DNA of 64,000 bases from Anastrepha obliqua. Lineage: Eukaryota > Arthropoda > Insecta > Diptera > Tephritidae. The stretch covers positions 932,501 through 996,500 of the forward strand of contig NW_026562179.1 of NCBI RefSeq assembly GCF_027943255.1, in the 5' to 3' direction. The notes beneath the pieces were generated by a model. It was not told the origin of the DNA and searched no databases. It saw only the letters and a program-made list of their open reading frames with translations. A program made the translations under genes and the position numbers. Of the stretch, positions 10,595-21,728 are shown piece by piece. How positions within the stretch are numbered: position 1 is the first letter of the stretch; each line of letters starts with the position of its first letter.

Positions 10595-12822
10595 TCTATA
10601 CTAATATTATAAAGAGGAAAACTTTGTTTGTTTGTTTGTAACGAATAGGCTCAAAAACTACTGGACCGATTTTAAAAATTCTTACACCATTCGAAAACTA
10701 CATTGTCCACGAGTAACATGGATTACATTTTATTTTGGAAAAAAATAGGGCTCCGTAAGATATTTGGATTTTTCGGACACAAACTGAAAAAAATCGTATA
10801 TATAAAATAAAGTCAACTTTTTGTGTGTGTTCGCTAACCGGCCGTGTCTGCACCGAATTAAACCAAACTTACACACATTGTTAAGAAGGTATTGAAGATG
10901 GTTTCCGTATAGTTTGGATACCTATTGGTGGATAGGGCTCGAGATATAGGTCAAAACGTGGACCCGGGTAACCTTCGTATGTGTATGTACAATATGGGTA
11001 TCAAATTGAAGCTGTTGGTGAATGCTTTAGCACAGGGTATTTTTCATGCCGCTCCGTGACTAGGGTCTCGAGATAGAGACCAAAACGTGGAGCCTAGAAT
11101 GTGTTTGTACAATATGGATATCAAATTGAAGCTGTTGGTGAATGCCTTAGTACAGAGTATTTTTCATGCCGCTACGTGACTGGGGTCTCGAGATATAGGT
11201 CAAAACGTGGGCCCGGGTAACCTTTGGTTGTGTATGTACAATATGGGTATCAAATGAAAGCTGTTGATAAGTGCTTTAATACGGGGTAATTTTCATACCT
11301 ATTGATGACTGGGGTCTGGAAATATATGCCAAAACGTGGACCCGCCGTGTCTTTGCACCGAATTAAACCAAACTTACACACATTGTTAAGGAGGTATTGA
11401 AGATGGTTTCCGTATAATTTGGATACCTATTGGTAGATAGGGTCTCGAGATATAGGTCAAAACGTGGACCCGGGTAACCTTCGGATGTGTATGTACAATA
11501 TGGGTATCAAATGGAAGCTGTTGGTGAATGCTTTAGTTCAGAGTATTTCCATCCGCTCCGTGACTGGGGTCTCGCCATAGAGACCAAAACGTGGACCCTA
11601 GAATGTGTTTGTACAATATGGATATGAACTGAAAGCTGTTGATAAGTGCTTTAATACGGGGTAATTTTCATACCTATTGATGACTAGGGTCTCGAAATAT
11701 ATGCCAAAACGTGGACCCGCCATGTCTTTGCACCGAATTAAACCACACTTACACACATTGTTAAGTAGGTATTGAAGATGATTTCCGTATAGTTTGGATA
11801 CCTATTGGTAGATAGGGTCTCGAGATATAGGTCAAAACGTGGACCCGGGTAATCTTCGGACGTGTATGTACAATATGGGTATCAAATGGAAGCTGTTGGC
11901 GAATGCTTTAGTTCAGAGTATTTTTCATGCCGCTCCGTGACTAGGGTCTCGAGATATAGGTCAAAACGTGGGCCCGGGTAACCTTTGGTTGTGTATGTAC
12001 AATATGGGTATCAAATGAAAGCTGTTGATAAGTGCTTTAATACGGGGTAATTTTCATACCTATTGATGACTAGGGTATCGAAATATATGCCAAAACGTGG
12101 ACCCGCCGTGTCTTTGCACCGAATTAAACCAAACTTATGCACATTGTTAAGTAAGTATTGAAAATGGGTTTCGTAAAGTTTGGTTGTAATTCGGAGCAGT
12201 GGCAACGGGTACAGCGTTCTTTTGAGCCAGCCATAATGTCGCTTACTTTTTTAACGCTTGGGGCGGAACTGAACTGTCAAATTGACAGTGTGAGTTACAA
12301 TGTGTCAATATTTGTTTCTGATTTGGATGCCATAAGGAGAAAACGTAAGTGCAACATGTAAAAATTGTTTGTGAATTTTTTGGAGTGGATTTTGGAACAG
12401 TGAATAATTTCTTACGAAATTTGAGAATTTAATGTGAAATCCGAATGAAATTATGTGTTCGTGGAAAAAACAATTTTTTTCGTTTTTTTTTTTTTTGAAA
12501 AATATAAATGGATAATGGTTAGAAAGCTCCAATGCTTAATAAAACATATAAATTGACGAAAAATTCATGGATGATCAGGAAAAAAGACGATTGTTTATTC
12601 ATATGCGTTGATTTGAAATTTAAAAACAATCTTCTCTTTTCCTGATTTTCAATTTATATTTTATATTTACTCAAAAACAAATAGAAAAACAAAAAATATT
12701 GTTTATGCCAAAGCGCTGAATAAAGAATAAAGAAATAAATAATATGAAAACCATATATTTTCTGTTCTAAACCATATCTATTCTATTTTAGTGTGCCCAG
12801 CGAAGGGGGCCGGGTTTGCTAG
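10595..12822 (+). mobile_element. Non-autonomous Helitron with internal tandem repeats
   Basis: It starts TCTATACTAATATTATAAAG, as many insect Helitrons do, directly after an A (10594). It ends with GGGGGCCGGGTTTGCTAG directly before a T (12823). That is the Helitron signature: 5' TC, 3' CTAG preceded by a short GC-rich hairpin (degenerate here, GCCCA/GGGGGC), and insertion between A and T without target duplication. No Rep/helicase ORF is present, so it depends on another element. Most of the interior is tandem repeats (10841-12180). Confidence 0.85.
10841..12180 (+). repeat. Higher-order tandem repeat array inside the Helitron
   Basis: A larger unit starting GCCGTGTCT(T)TGCACCGAATT recurs at 10841, 11344, 11719 and 12105 (last copy partial), with spacings of 503, 375 and 386 bp. 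Within each unit, subunits of about 120-130 bp share GTACAATATGG(G/A)TATCAAA followed by AAGCTGTTG. Seven such cores begin near 10986, 11107, 11236, 11487, 11608, 11867 and 11998. The larger spacings fit three or four subunits. There is no coding potential. Confidence 0.85.
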
Positions 12823-13609
12823 TATTTGATAAATCTTGAATTTTTGTCAAGTCGAGTGCCCGCGGCTTCGTACATATGTATGCATCAATATATGTACGTA
12901 AATATGTGTATATGTACAATGCTGTGCCTATGAATGTGCGCAGCGCCTATGAGTGCGCGCTGGATTTCTTCAGAAGTTTTACCGTTTTATCTTGAGCTGT
13001 GGCTGGTGAGCATACATACACACAGCATACACATATGCGCAAATGTATATAAATTCACAAATTTACATTTGCATATGCCATCTTCCTGTGCGCCTGGTAA
13101 TGAAGCGTTTTCTATAGAGGATTTTGATTCAGTTGAAAGGATTCAACAAAGTTTTACAGACACCAGACAGACAGACATAACATATGTATATAATTTTGGA
13201 TGATTTGGAGAAATTCAAATATATAGGTCATATTAAAAAGCTACCTAACATTCTTTGCTTCTAATCACCAAGAAATTCTTATCGACTGCTGCTAAATTTA
13301 CATAATTCAGCCCCTTACTGTTAGCTTTTGGTGAAAAATGTGGCTGTGGTGTACCACGCGCGCAAAACGAGTACCCCTCGAAATTCCATACGTTCCTGTC
13401 ATTGAGACTTCTCTATACATTAACGTTCTCTGACTCATATAAGTGGAGTAAGTAAAACAGCTGTTCAATATCGATACTCTCACTGACATACATATATATG
13501 ATAGCCGAGACTACTCTCGCGCGAACAGCACATGACGCATATGTTCTCGCTCCTAAAAACGATATTGATGAATAGCTGTTGAATGATTGCTTTAATTTTT
13601 CGTTTGCAG

Positions 13610-15929
13610 ATGACAGCGAAGTGACTGTTAAATTTTTATGTAACATATCACTATTTCATCCTGAAGGTATGGGCTCACTTCCGACAACGAATAATGATGT
13701 CGATGTTCTCAGTACGACTTCTAGTTTTCTACCTTCTACAAAAGAGAATGAAGAAATTAAAAATTTAGCTACAAGCGGCGAAACAACAGAGATCAAGTCG
13801 AACGAAAAAACATAAAAGATGATCCAGGAGCCTGGATAATTAGTGACTTTATCAGAGATTACGTAGCGGGAAATGGATGCAGTCAGAACAAAAACCTCGA
13901 TTTTTCGATCACAGAAAGAGTTTAAAGCGATGGAAAGGCACGCTAGTTGACGGAAACATTATTCGAGAGAAAACTGCTCAATGGTGGAAGAGTCCAACGC
14001 CCTTGGCTTAGTTATTCAGCAAGTAAGAAGTCTGTATATTGCGTTCCCTGTCTTCTGTTTGATGCAGACTGTTCGTTTAATGGAAAGGCAGGTTTCAACG
14101 ATTGGAGGCATGGAGGAGTTCGTGTAGCAGAGCATGGGAATTCGAAAAATCACATAAAAAATATGACAATCCTCAAGGAAAGATCGAGCATCAAAAAAAG
14201 AATAAATAATGATTTAATGATCCAATTTGACAAGGAAATCACTTATTGCAAAAACGTATTAAAAAGAGTTGTTGCTGCTATGAAAGCTCTAGCCTCACGT
14301 GGGCTTCCATTCCGGGGAAGTAATGAAAATTTCGGCTCACCAAATAATGGCAATTTTCTGATGCTCATCGAATTTCTGGTATTATTTTATCCATTTTTAG
14401 ACGAACATATAAGAAGATATGGCAACAAAGGATCGGGAAGTACAAGCTATCTGTCAAAAACCATCTATGAAGAGTTTATACAGTTGTTGGTAGATGAAGT
14501 ATTATCTATTATAGTTGAAGAAGTCAAAACAGCCAACTATTTTGGTGTAATTGTAGACTCAACACCGTTGATCAACTGACATTTGTCCTCAGATATGTAC
14601 AAAAAGATGGAACACCTGTAGAAAGGTTTCTAATGTTTATTGACAACACTGGAGACAAAGCTGAAGATATATTAATAGCCGTAACATCTGCTTTAGAATT
14701 TTTGGACCTTGATGTAGAAGACTGTCGAAGTCAGTCTTACGATAACGCAAACAACGTTTCTGGCATTTATTCGGGCTAATAAACAACAGTTAAAGAAATC
14801 AACGATCTAGCAGAACACGCTCCTTGTGCAGCCCATTCGCTGAATTTAGTTGGAGTTCATGCAGTCGAAAGTAGTACAGAAGCGGCTTCTTCCTTTAATA
14901 CAGTTCAAGCATTGTACAATTTTTTCACAGCATCTACTAATCGTTGAGCAATTCTACAAACCCAATGTGTAAAAAAAATTGTATTTAAATCTTTGTCAGC
15001 AACAAGATGGTCGGCTCGTCAGGATGCGGTAAAAATACTCTATGAACACTATGGCAAAATCATTGAAACTCTGATCTTATTCGAGGAAGATGTAACTGAG
15101 AATGCTATAACGAGACAAGAAGCTAGAGGACTGAGGATTCAACTAGAGAGACTTGAGATAACATTCACGCACATTCTTTGGCATTTTTTACTATCACGAT
15201 TCCACGCTGTTAGGAAAAGATTACAGAAAGTTGAAATCAACATTACTGATGTTACTAGAAGCGTTGATGTTACTAGAGATTCAAGAATACCAGACGACTG
15301 TTTCGAGAAAAAGAAGAAGAAAGTTACAAGCTGACAAATCAAGAGATGGGGAAGTTCAGTTGATATTGGGGGGAAGTTCAGTTGATAATTTTCGAGTAAA
15401 TACTTTCAATATCATACTAGACAACGTTGATTCAGAATTGAGAAAGAGAAGCCAAGGATATGAAAAGATATACGATAAATTTTCAGTGATTACTGATTTT
15501 GGAGGTTTGAATTTCAAAGAGCTTCGTGAAAGATCGGAATATTTGAGAAAAGCTTATACTTCAGACCTTGAGATTTCATTCACTGACGAAATGATTCACT
15601 TTCACGCATACTGTTCTGAACGAAAAATAGAACGTAACTAGCCATCTGACCTTCTGAAACTTCTGCGGACGAACGAGTTATACACTGAGTTTCCAAATGT
15701 GGAGATAGCATATCGAATATTTAACACATTAGCATCAACAAACTGCAGCGCAGAACGTTCATTTTCATGTTTCGATAGAGTAAAAAATCATTTGCGTTCA
15801 ATAATGCCTGAAAACCGTCTGAATAGTCTGGCTCTACTTTGCATTGAGTCTGATTTACTTGAACGCTTGAATTGTGACAATTTAATACAACAGTTTGCAG
15901 TACGAAAAGTCAGACGTGTTCGCATTTAA
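13610..15929 (+). pseudogene. Broken hAT-family transposase, ZMYM1/TTF-zinc-finger type
   Basis: Several frames in order give a complete but disrupted protein. A TTF-type segment comes first (DDPGAWIISDFIRDYVAGNG near 13820). The DUF4371-like region follows (RPWLSYSASKKSVYCVPCLLFD from about 13997). Then comes the RNase H-fold transposase core with VDSTP (near 14560) and CRSQSYDNANNVSG (near 14730), which hold catalytic-type aspartates. Next are LSATRWSARQDAVK (near 14995) and the C-terminal hAT dimerisation domain (ASTNCSAERSFSCFDRVKNH at about 15732). Stops at 13813, 13921 and 14577, among others, and several frameshifts inactivate it. Terminal repeats were not found, so it is either a degraded hAT element or a domesticated-type relative. 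Confidence 0.8.
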
Positions 15930-16299
15930 GGTGATGTGTAAAAACCTGATCTCATAAAAGCTCATTCCTTTGCTCATCTAATAAATATTGATAATATGTT
16001 TAAGTATGCTGTTCTATAGGTTCAATTGGATTCAATTTTTTAAGAAGCACTACTATATTTTATGCTATTTATTACATTTTCTTAGCACTAAATTTATAAT
16101 TAAACAATAAAAATTTTGCTCAACAATAAAAATTGAAATATATCAAATATTATTCTATAATCTGTTAATTGATGGATAAAACTACGCAAAATTTGTTTTG
16201 TTACACCTGTTTATTGTGTAGTCGACGATTTTCTGTACTACAATACTTCCACCAGCATTACAATTACGGCACGCACCAATGAGCATGTGAAAGTACGTT
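15930..16299. other. AT-rich 3' flank of the hAT-like pseudogene
   Basis: Several AATAAA-like signals are present (for example near 16106-16125), but nothing else that I can name. Confidence 0.4.
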
Positions 16300-16788
16300 C
16301 GCATATGCATTAAATACCAATAAATCCACAAAATTGATCTACCCGTTCACATATGGCAGATTACCTGCAAAATTGACAATCTGCCAATACTTTTGTGAAA
16401 GGTCATTCTTCATAGAAATTAGTTTTAGGGAATATTTCGGTGGTTTTGGTTTGTTTACTATTATTAACGATAGCTAATTTATTACATTTTAAAAAAAGAT
16501 ATAAAGGCCAAAGCGTCAATGGAATGCATAGTCAATAATACCTAACAAACATTTTATTAGACTTATGTCTACAAACCTATTTTCTTTGCCGCAATCCGTA
16601 AAAAGAATGATCTATTACACAAAAAACACATTTACATACAACCCGTCAAAAAGTATGGTTATTATCTAGGATTATTTTATAATCTGAGATTTTGGGAGAG
16701 AAATTTTGTATATCTTGCTTTTTAATTACGGATTGGGAGTTAAGCATGAAAAAGTTAATCATCTAGTTATATGTGAACGTATTATTAC
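16300..16788 (+). mobile_element. Unclassified DNA element, copy 1
   Basis: It is homologous over most of its length to the minus-strand segment 40663-41365. Shared landmarks are CCGTTCACATATGGCAGATT at 16344, TTGTGAAAGGT, GGTTTTGGTTTGTTTA, TTTTTGACGGGTTG-type sequence and GTGAACGTATTATTAC at 16773-16788. The motif GTTCACATAT occurs in inverted orientation near both ends (16346 and about 16777) and may be part of terminal repeats, but homology continues about 45 bp beyond the left one. This copy lacks the ORF-bearing middle seen in copy 2. Confidence 0.55.
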
Positions 16789-17509
16789 ATATGTATATAT
16801 ATATTATATATTAATATTGTTAAATGTAACAAAAATTACGTTATTAATTATTAGTTGTTTATTATTTTTTTTAACTATATTATTTATTTGGTTTTACCAG
16901 AATTATTCATTCGTAACGGAAGGGATTTATCGCAACCCATTTTTCAGACTGTCTGTAGGGAATTTATAGATTTTTTAAATCTGTTTGGTTAAAGTTTGTG
17001 TAGAGTTAATAGGAATAGGTACGATATGATAATGATACCGCTTAGTTAATTTGTGTTGTCTGGCATGCATGGCATGCACCTAAGTGTACTTTATGTATTA
17101 TTTGGTATCTTCCTGTGAATTTTCGTTAGTCCTTTGTTAAACGTTGCTAATTGAGAGTCTGTTGGAAAAAGCCGTTCTTTAAACCAAAAGTCCGGTGAAC
17201 TTATTGTTTCCGTTGTTCACTGGAAAGGTTTTTTTTCATGCCATTCCTTAGAAGGAATTTAATGAAAACGGCTTCTCAGATCAATCATAGAGTAAATTAA
17301 ATTTTGTGGGAATTGAGATAGTATTTCATTTATGTCTGGTAAAGAATACCTATTTGCAATCGGGAGCGTGTTCAGTTTCCTGTGGTCAATTACCATTCTG
17401 TATTTATTTTCTCACATTGCATCGTACTTTTTTAGGTACAACCCAATATGATATTCTCTATCTGTTTGGCGATTTCTTCCTTAAAGTTCATGTGGATAGG
17501 ATTTATAAA
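16789..17509. other. Unassigned AT-rich spacer
   Basis: It contains a weak inverted pair AAAAGCCGTT (about 17168) and AAAACGGCTT (about 17264). No gene is supported. Confidence 0.4.
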
Positions 17510-19953
17510 TAATATATATATATATTTATTCCTTTTACTCCATAGTGAAGCATAGGGCTACAACAAAACTCTTAAATCTGTCCCTGTCCAATGACATTCT
17601 TTTAATTTCATTCCAGTTCATTTCACTTAATGTTATCTCCTTCTCAAGCTGTCTTCTCCAAGTATGCGCTGGGCGTCCCCTTCTGCGTGATCCCTGTGGG
17701 TTCCATTCAATGGCTTGCCTCGTGATATCTTGTGCGGGTTTTCTGAGCGTATGGCCGATCCAGTTCCACTTTCTTTTCAGAATATTTGTTTTGATGAGCG
17801 TATGGTTCGTCAGCTCCCACAGTCTGTCGTTGGTTATAGTTTCTGGCCACCTTATCTTTAGTATACGTCTAAGGCAGCGATTTGTAAAAGATTGCATGCG
17901 TTGTATTAGCCGTGGCGCAGCATTCCATGTTTCACATCCGTATAGTAAAACGGATATGACGTTGGAATTAAATATTTTTAGTTTGGTGCCACGCGACAAG
18001 AATGAGGAGCTCCAGATGTTTTTCAATTGACCGAATGCTTGCAGCGACTTATTTATTCTGTTTTCGATGTCTTCCGCACAGCCGCCAGAGGTTGAGATAA
18101 TGCATCCTAGGTAGCAGAAACTTTGAACTTCCTCTAAAGGTGTTGAGTTTAGTAGGAATGGGCGCGTGTTGTTTGCATTTATGCGCATGGCCTTGGTTTT
18201 AGAGACATTGATGTTGAGTCCCACTTTCGATGCCAGTGTCGATATCGATTTGAGTTTTCGTGCCATGTCGTCGTAGTTGTGCGCAAGGATGCAGATATCG
18301 TCGGCGTAATCGAGGTCGTTTAAGGATCCACGAAGACCCCATGTGATGCCTCTCTGATTAGCAAGAGCCTGACCTAAAATGGCGTCAAGGACAATGTTAA
18401 AGAGAGTTGAAGAGAGCGGGCAACCTTGTTTTACTCCAGCTTTAACAATTATTGGCTCGCTTAGCTGTCCTTCATGCAGGATTCGGCAGCGTGCGTCCGT
18501 ATATAAGTTTATAATGAGATTAATCATTCTTTCGGGAATGCCTTTACATCGGAGCGCGGCCCAAATAGCGTCGTGACGAAGAGTATCGAATGCCTTAGCA
18601 AAGTCGATAAATATTAAATAAAGCGGTGACCGATATTCCACGCTTTGCTCCACTATTACCCGAAGGCTGTTTACGTGGTCAACACATGATCGGCGTGGCC
18701 TGAAGCCCGCTTGTTCTTCACGAAATATTGATGTCGAGTAAGCTTCGTGGATTCGTTTATTTATAATATGGGCAATGATTTTATTAACGCTGCATATAAG
18801 TGTAATTCCTCTCCAATTAGTACATTGCGAGAGATCGCCTTTTTTTTGAATTTTTATTATAACTCCTTCCTTAAGCTCGCCTGGAAGGTGTCCGTCTGAC
18901 CAGAAGCGTTCGATGATAGGTTGAACGAGCTTAGCGCTAGTAATTGGGTCTGCCTTTAATAGTTCTGGTGCGACGTTATCAATGCCAGGCGCCTTATTGG
19001 CTTTTAATGTTGTTATTGCATCTGCAATTTCTTTCATGGAGGGGCATTGCGTCCGAACGCTATCGTTATCAGCGTGTCTAGCGCAATTGCATTGTAAATT
19101 GCTGCTTCCATCAGTGTTGGAGAGTAGATTTTTGTAAAAGTTTTCCCAGACTTTGAGTTGGTCGTTACTTGAGCTGGCAAGCGAACCATTCTCGTCTCGG
19201 ATTGGCTTACTAGTGGTAGACGGGCGGTTCGCTAGCTGCTTCACTGTTTTATACAAGTCCCTGCTGCGGTGTGTCTCGCTTGCGGCCTGTGCTTCTTTAG
19301 CAATGTTTTCGATTCGTCTTCTTTTGTCGCAACGCGCGCTTCTTTTAACCATGCGATTTAGTAAGTTGTGTTTTCTCTGCGAATCAAGCTTCGCGCTTCG
19401 AGTTCTAGCGGTATTGATTGCGGCTTTGGCAGCTTTCCGTTGTTGAATAAGATTCCAAGTTTCGTCGGATATCCATTCTTTTCGGTTTGTTTTGATGTAA
19501 CCAATGTGGTTGTTAGCAGCAGTTATAAAAATGTTTTTAATACCGGGCCAGTGATCACGCGACTCACCAGGGTTGTTTCTTTCAGCTGACTTCAGAGCAT
19601 CAGTGTATGCGTTTGCCACTTCGGCCACCTTCAGCTGCGATACATTGTGCCTTCGCGTTTGTTTATTCTCCCTCTTGACTGCTGCTACTTTAAGACGTAG
19701 GGTAGCCAAAATAAGGTGGTGGTCGCTTCCTATATCTGCGCCTCGCTTGTTCTTTACATCGAGCAGTGAGCCTCTCCATTTTTTGCTGATCAGAATATGG
19801 TCAATTTGGTTTTCCGCGTGCGAGTCCGGCGACACCCAAGTCACTTTGTGTATGTACTTATGGGGAAATAACGTGCCACCAATAACCAGATTATTAGTAG
19901 CGCACATTTCGGTGAGCATACGGCCATTTTCAGTTATTCTGCCAATGCCGTGA
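17510..19953 (-). mobile_element. LINE-B: 5'-truncated RTE-like non-LTR retrotransposon
   Basis: A minus-strand element with its 3' end in a TA-rich simple repeat (about 17510-17527) and a 5' truncation inside the endonuclease at about 19953. Upstream sequence stops resembling the element there, although the frame still shows the conserved GIGRITENGR segment. No RNase H is present. I could not define a target duplication. It is distinct from LINE-A in sequence but has the same domain order. Confidence 0.8.
17535..19919 (-). CDS. LINE-B endonuclease remnant and reverse transcriptase
   Basis: The frame is uninterrupted for 794 codons. Residues 1-75 are the C-terminal part of an endonuclease (TWVSPDSHAENQIDHILIS and GSDHHLILATLRLK). 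The RT follows: a template-grip region with NKAPGIDNVAPELLK, motif A IFIDFAKAFDT, GVKQGCPLSSTLFN, and the catalytic DYADDICIL box. The C-terminal region has WNWIGHTLRKP and GSRRRGRPAHTWRR, as in LINE-A. The Met at 19919 is only the first in frame: the native ORF began upstream and is lost, so the endonuclease is incomplete. The open RT suggests recent insertion. Confidence 0.85.
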   Translation of the reverse strand: MLTEMCATNNLVIGGTLFPHKYIHKVTWVSPDSHAENQIDHILISKKWRGSLLDVKNKRGADIGSDHHLILATLRLKVAAVKRENKQTRRHNVSQLKVAEVANAYTDALKSAERNNPGESRDHWPGIKNIFITAANNHIGYIKTNRKEWISDETWNLIQQRKAAKAAINTARTRSAKLDSQRKHNLLNRMVKRSARCDKRRRIENIAKEAQAASETHRSRDLYKTVKQLANRPSTTSKPIRDENGSLASSSNDQLKVWENFYKNLLSNTDGSSNLQCNCARHADNDSVRTQCPSMKEIADAITTLKANKAPGIDNVAPELLKADPITSAKLVQPIIERFWSDGHLPGELKEGVIIKIQKKGDLSQCTNWRGITLICSVNKIIAHIINKRIHEAYSTSIFREEQAGFRPRRSCVDHVNSLRVIVEQSVEYRSPLYLIFIDFAKAFDTLRHDAIWAALRCKGIPERMINLIINLYTDARCRILHEGQLSEPIIVKAGVKQGCPLSSTLFNIVLDAILGQALANQRGITWGLRGSLNDLDYADDICILAHNYDDMARKLKSISTLASKVGLNINVSKTKAMRINANNTRPFLLNSTPLEEVQSFCYLGCIISTSGGCAEDIENRINKSLQAFGQLKNIWSSSFLSRGTKLKIFNSNVISVLLYGCETWNAAPRLIQRMQSFTNRCLRRILKIRWPETITNDRLWELTNHTLIKTNILKRKWNWIGHTLRKPAQDITRQAIEWNPQGSRRRGRPAHTWRRQLEKEITLSEMNWNEIKRMSLDRDRFKSFVVALCFTME

Positions 19954-20097
19954 TATAATAAAACGAAATAAAGTGCGATGTTTCTGTACCAGTTTTTATT
20001 TCATTTTTCTCTACAATGCTCATATATTCGTCCCGGATTTATATTGCACTGACTTGTACCATATGGTTTTTTTTGTACGGAACTAGTTTTGTGTACA

Positions 20098-21728
20098 AGG
20101 AAATTAGTCCAGAAAAAAGAAGATTTAAGTAAGTAATTTTAGGAGTATGTGAGTTTATGGTTTTATTATGTAAAACCCATCACTGTGAACTTAAGTTTGA
20201 GTTTTCGGGGTCGGGGGTTGATTTTATGGAAAATATACATCGGAGCTTTATTATAGAGCATTCTTTTGTGAACATTTTAGTCTATACGTTTTTCCCGCTA
20301 TCTTTATTTAGTCTTATGATTTTGAGTTGCTAAGCGGAGCAACCACTACATTAGCGAAACGCATAATCGTATACGAATATCATATACATTGCATTTATCT
20401 ACTTTTATTAGTGATGCTATTATGTATTATTGTATTGTTAATTTTGTACGCAATTATATTCATATTTTATGTAAATTATTGAGACTCCTTTCCGCACCAC
20501 CTGAGAGGTAGAGTCTGCATCGCGTTTTTTTTATGTGGTCTCCCCTGTAGGCCTAATCCACTAATTTTTTATTTATTATTCAAGTCCTGATTTTTTTTAT
20601 GGTCCAGGTTCTGGATCGTCCATATTTATGTCAATGTCAGGTTCTACCTGTATGTCGATGGGTGATAAGTCAAGGTCGTCATGTTCAATGTCTACGTTGT
20701 CCGTCAGTATCGTCGGTGCGTCGTCTTCGGTATCGTCTTCATCAATATCGTCGTTATCAATGAATTCAGAAATATCTACTGTATTTTCACACGTTTCGCC
20801 GCTACAATGGTGGTGAACATTTCAGCCCTGCTTTGCGACAACCGCAGGTTTTACCGCATTTCGCCTTGCACCTGCAGAACATTAACTTCAATAATTCTGG
20901 AGGTGCGACAGGTTTGGTGCACTGTATCGGTATGAAATGCCTAGATATTTTTTTCCAACCCCAACTCTCCAAGCCAAGTCTGCATTTGATGGTAAACTCT
21001 CATACAATGATGATGAACAGCGTCTTTAGTTGGACGAAGGGACGATAATTGGAATGTAGGTTTCACAATAGCTTTAGTAAATCATTTAAATCGCATTGTG
21101 TTGATTGATTCTTCTGATTTTTCACCACCGTAGATCGCGATAAAAAATCGCTCTCCTACGTAACTTAGTAGATTTACATCTACATGTCGATTCATAAAGA
21201 GCTCGGCACCAGATAGTAGCTCACCCATCGACATACAGGTAGAACCTGACATTGACATGGACGATCCAGAACCTGGACCATCAAAAATATCAACACTTGA
21301 ATAATAAATAAAAAGTTAGTGGATTAGGCCTACAGGGGAGCCCACATAAAAAATGTTCACAACAGAATGCTCTATAAAAAGCTCTGATGTATATTTTCCA
21401 TAAAATCAATAAAAAAAAGTTATTACGCTTGAAAACAATTCATCCCTTAATTTTTCGCGTAATTTTGTTTATAACTCTTTTATTATTAATTTTACAATAA
21501 AAAGTTTTGAATCTAACAAAATTTTCGTAACTCTCGGAATTAACGAGATAAACGCAAAAAACCAGTTGCACCCTTATTTCTAAGATGGCGGCCGCGGGAC
21601 ACAACCCCCGATCCCGAAAACTCAAATTTAAGTTCACGGTGATGGGTTTTACACAATAAATCCATTAACTGGCATACTCCTAAAATTACTTGGCTATTTT
21701 TTTGGTCTCTTTTTGCTGGACTAAATAT
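20098..21728. mobile_element. Foldback element built from inverted copies of one transposon end
   Basis: Left arm about 20098-20665; right arm about 21222-21728. Pairs of matching blocks include AAGTAATTTTAGGAGTATG (20131 versus about 21676-21694), GTAAAACCCATCAC, GAGTTTTCGGG(G/A)TCGGGGG, ATGGAAAATATACATC and GTAGGCCTAATCCACTAA. Each arm has an extra block absent from the other (about 20290-20510 left, 21415-21600 right). Both arms read outward from the same coding end. The central loop is about 20666-21221. The class of transposon is not identified. Confidence 0.7.
20597..21003 (-). pseudogene. C-terminal end of an unidentified Cys-rich, acidic-tailed protein
   Basis: On the minus strand the frame reads CTKPVAPPELLKLMFCRCK and continues through a cysteine series spaced C-x-C-x3-C-x3-C-x-C-x6-C. 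After a frameshift it gives CSGETC and then a long Asp/Glu-rich tail ending DMDD/NMDDPEPGP and a stop at 20597. The cysteine spacing is reminiscent of Tesmin/TSO1-type CXC domains, but I do not recognise the protein family. The right arm of the foldback carries the same final residues on the plus strand (to about 21304), so this is transposon-encoded. Function is unknown. Confidence 0.5.

Larger units (their letters stand above)
10131..13142. repeat. Long inverted-repeat (foldback-like) structure
   Basis: Left arm about 10131-10225; right arm about 13048-13142. The best part, ACGCTTCATTACCAGGC(A/G)CACAGGAAGATGGCATATGC (about 10166-10205), occurs as its reverse complement at about 13070-13108, with one difference. 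Weaker pairing extends outward to about 95 bp. The interior (10226-13047) contains unrelated sequence and a Helitron. No transposase is present. The arms could be termini of a non-autonomous transposon; no target duplication was seen. Confidence 0.65.
9077..13609 (+). other. Putative intron of the hAT-like gene, filled with repeats
   Basis: It starts with GTACGT and ends with TTTTTCGTTTGCAG at 13609. Of its 4.5 kb about 3 kb is accounted for by the inverted-repeat structure 10131-13142 and the Helitron in it. The rest (9077-10130 and 13143-13609) is AT-rich with no gene that I can support. Confidence 0.5.

Noticed and set aside
10841..12180. Regularly spaced repeats, considered as a CRISPR-like array or a gene-associated minisatellite
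   Set aside because: Repeat units are long and adjoin without unique spacers, within a Helitron in a eukaryotic genome.
13307..13646. Minus-strand frames overlapping the hAT intron/exon boundary
   Set aside because: No domains; they lie across the inferred splice acceptor and the coding exon of the other strand.
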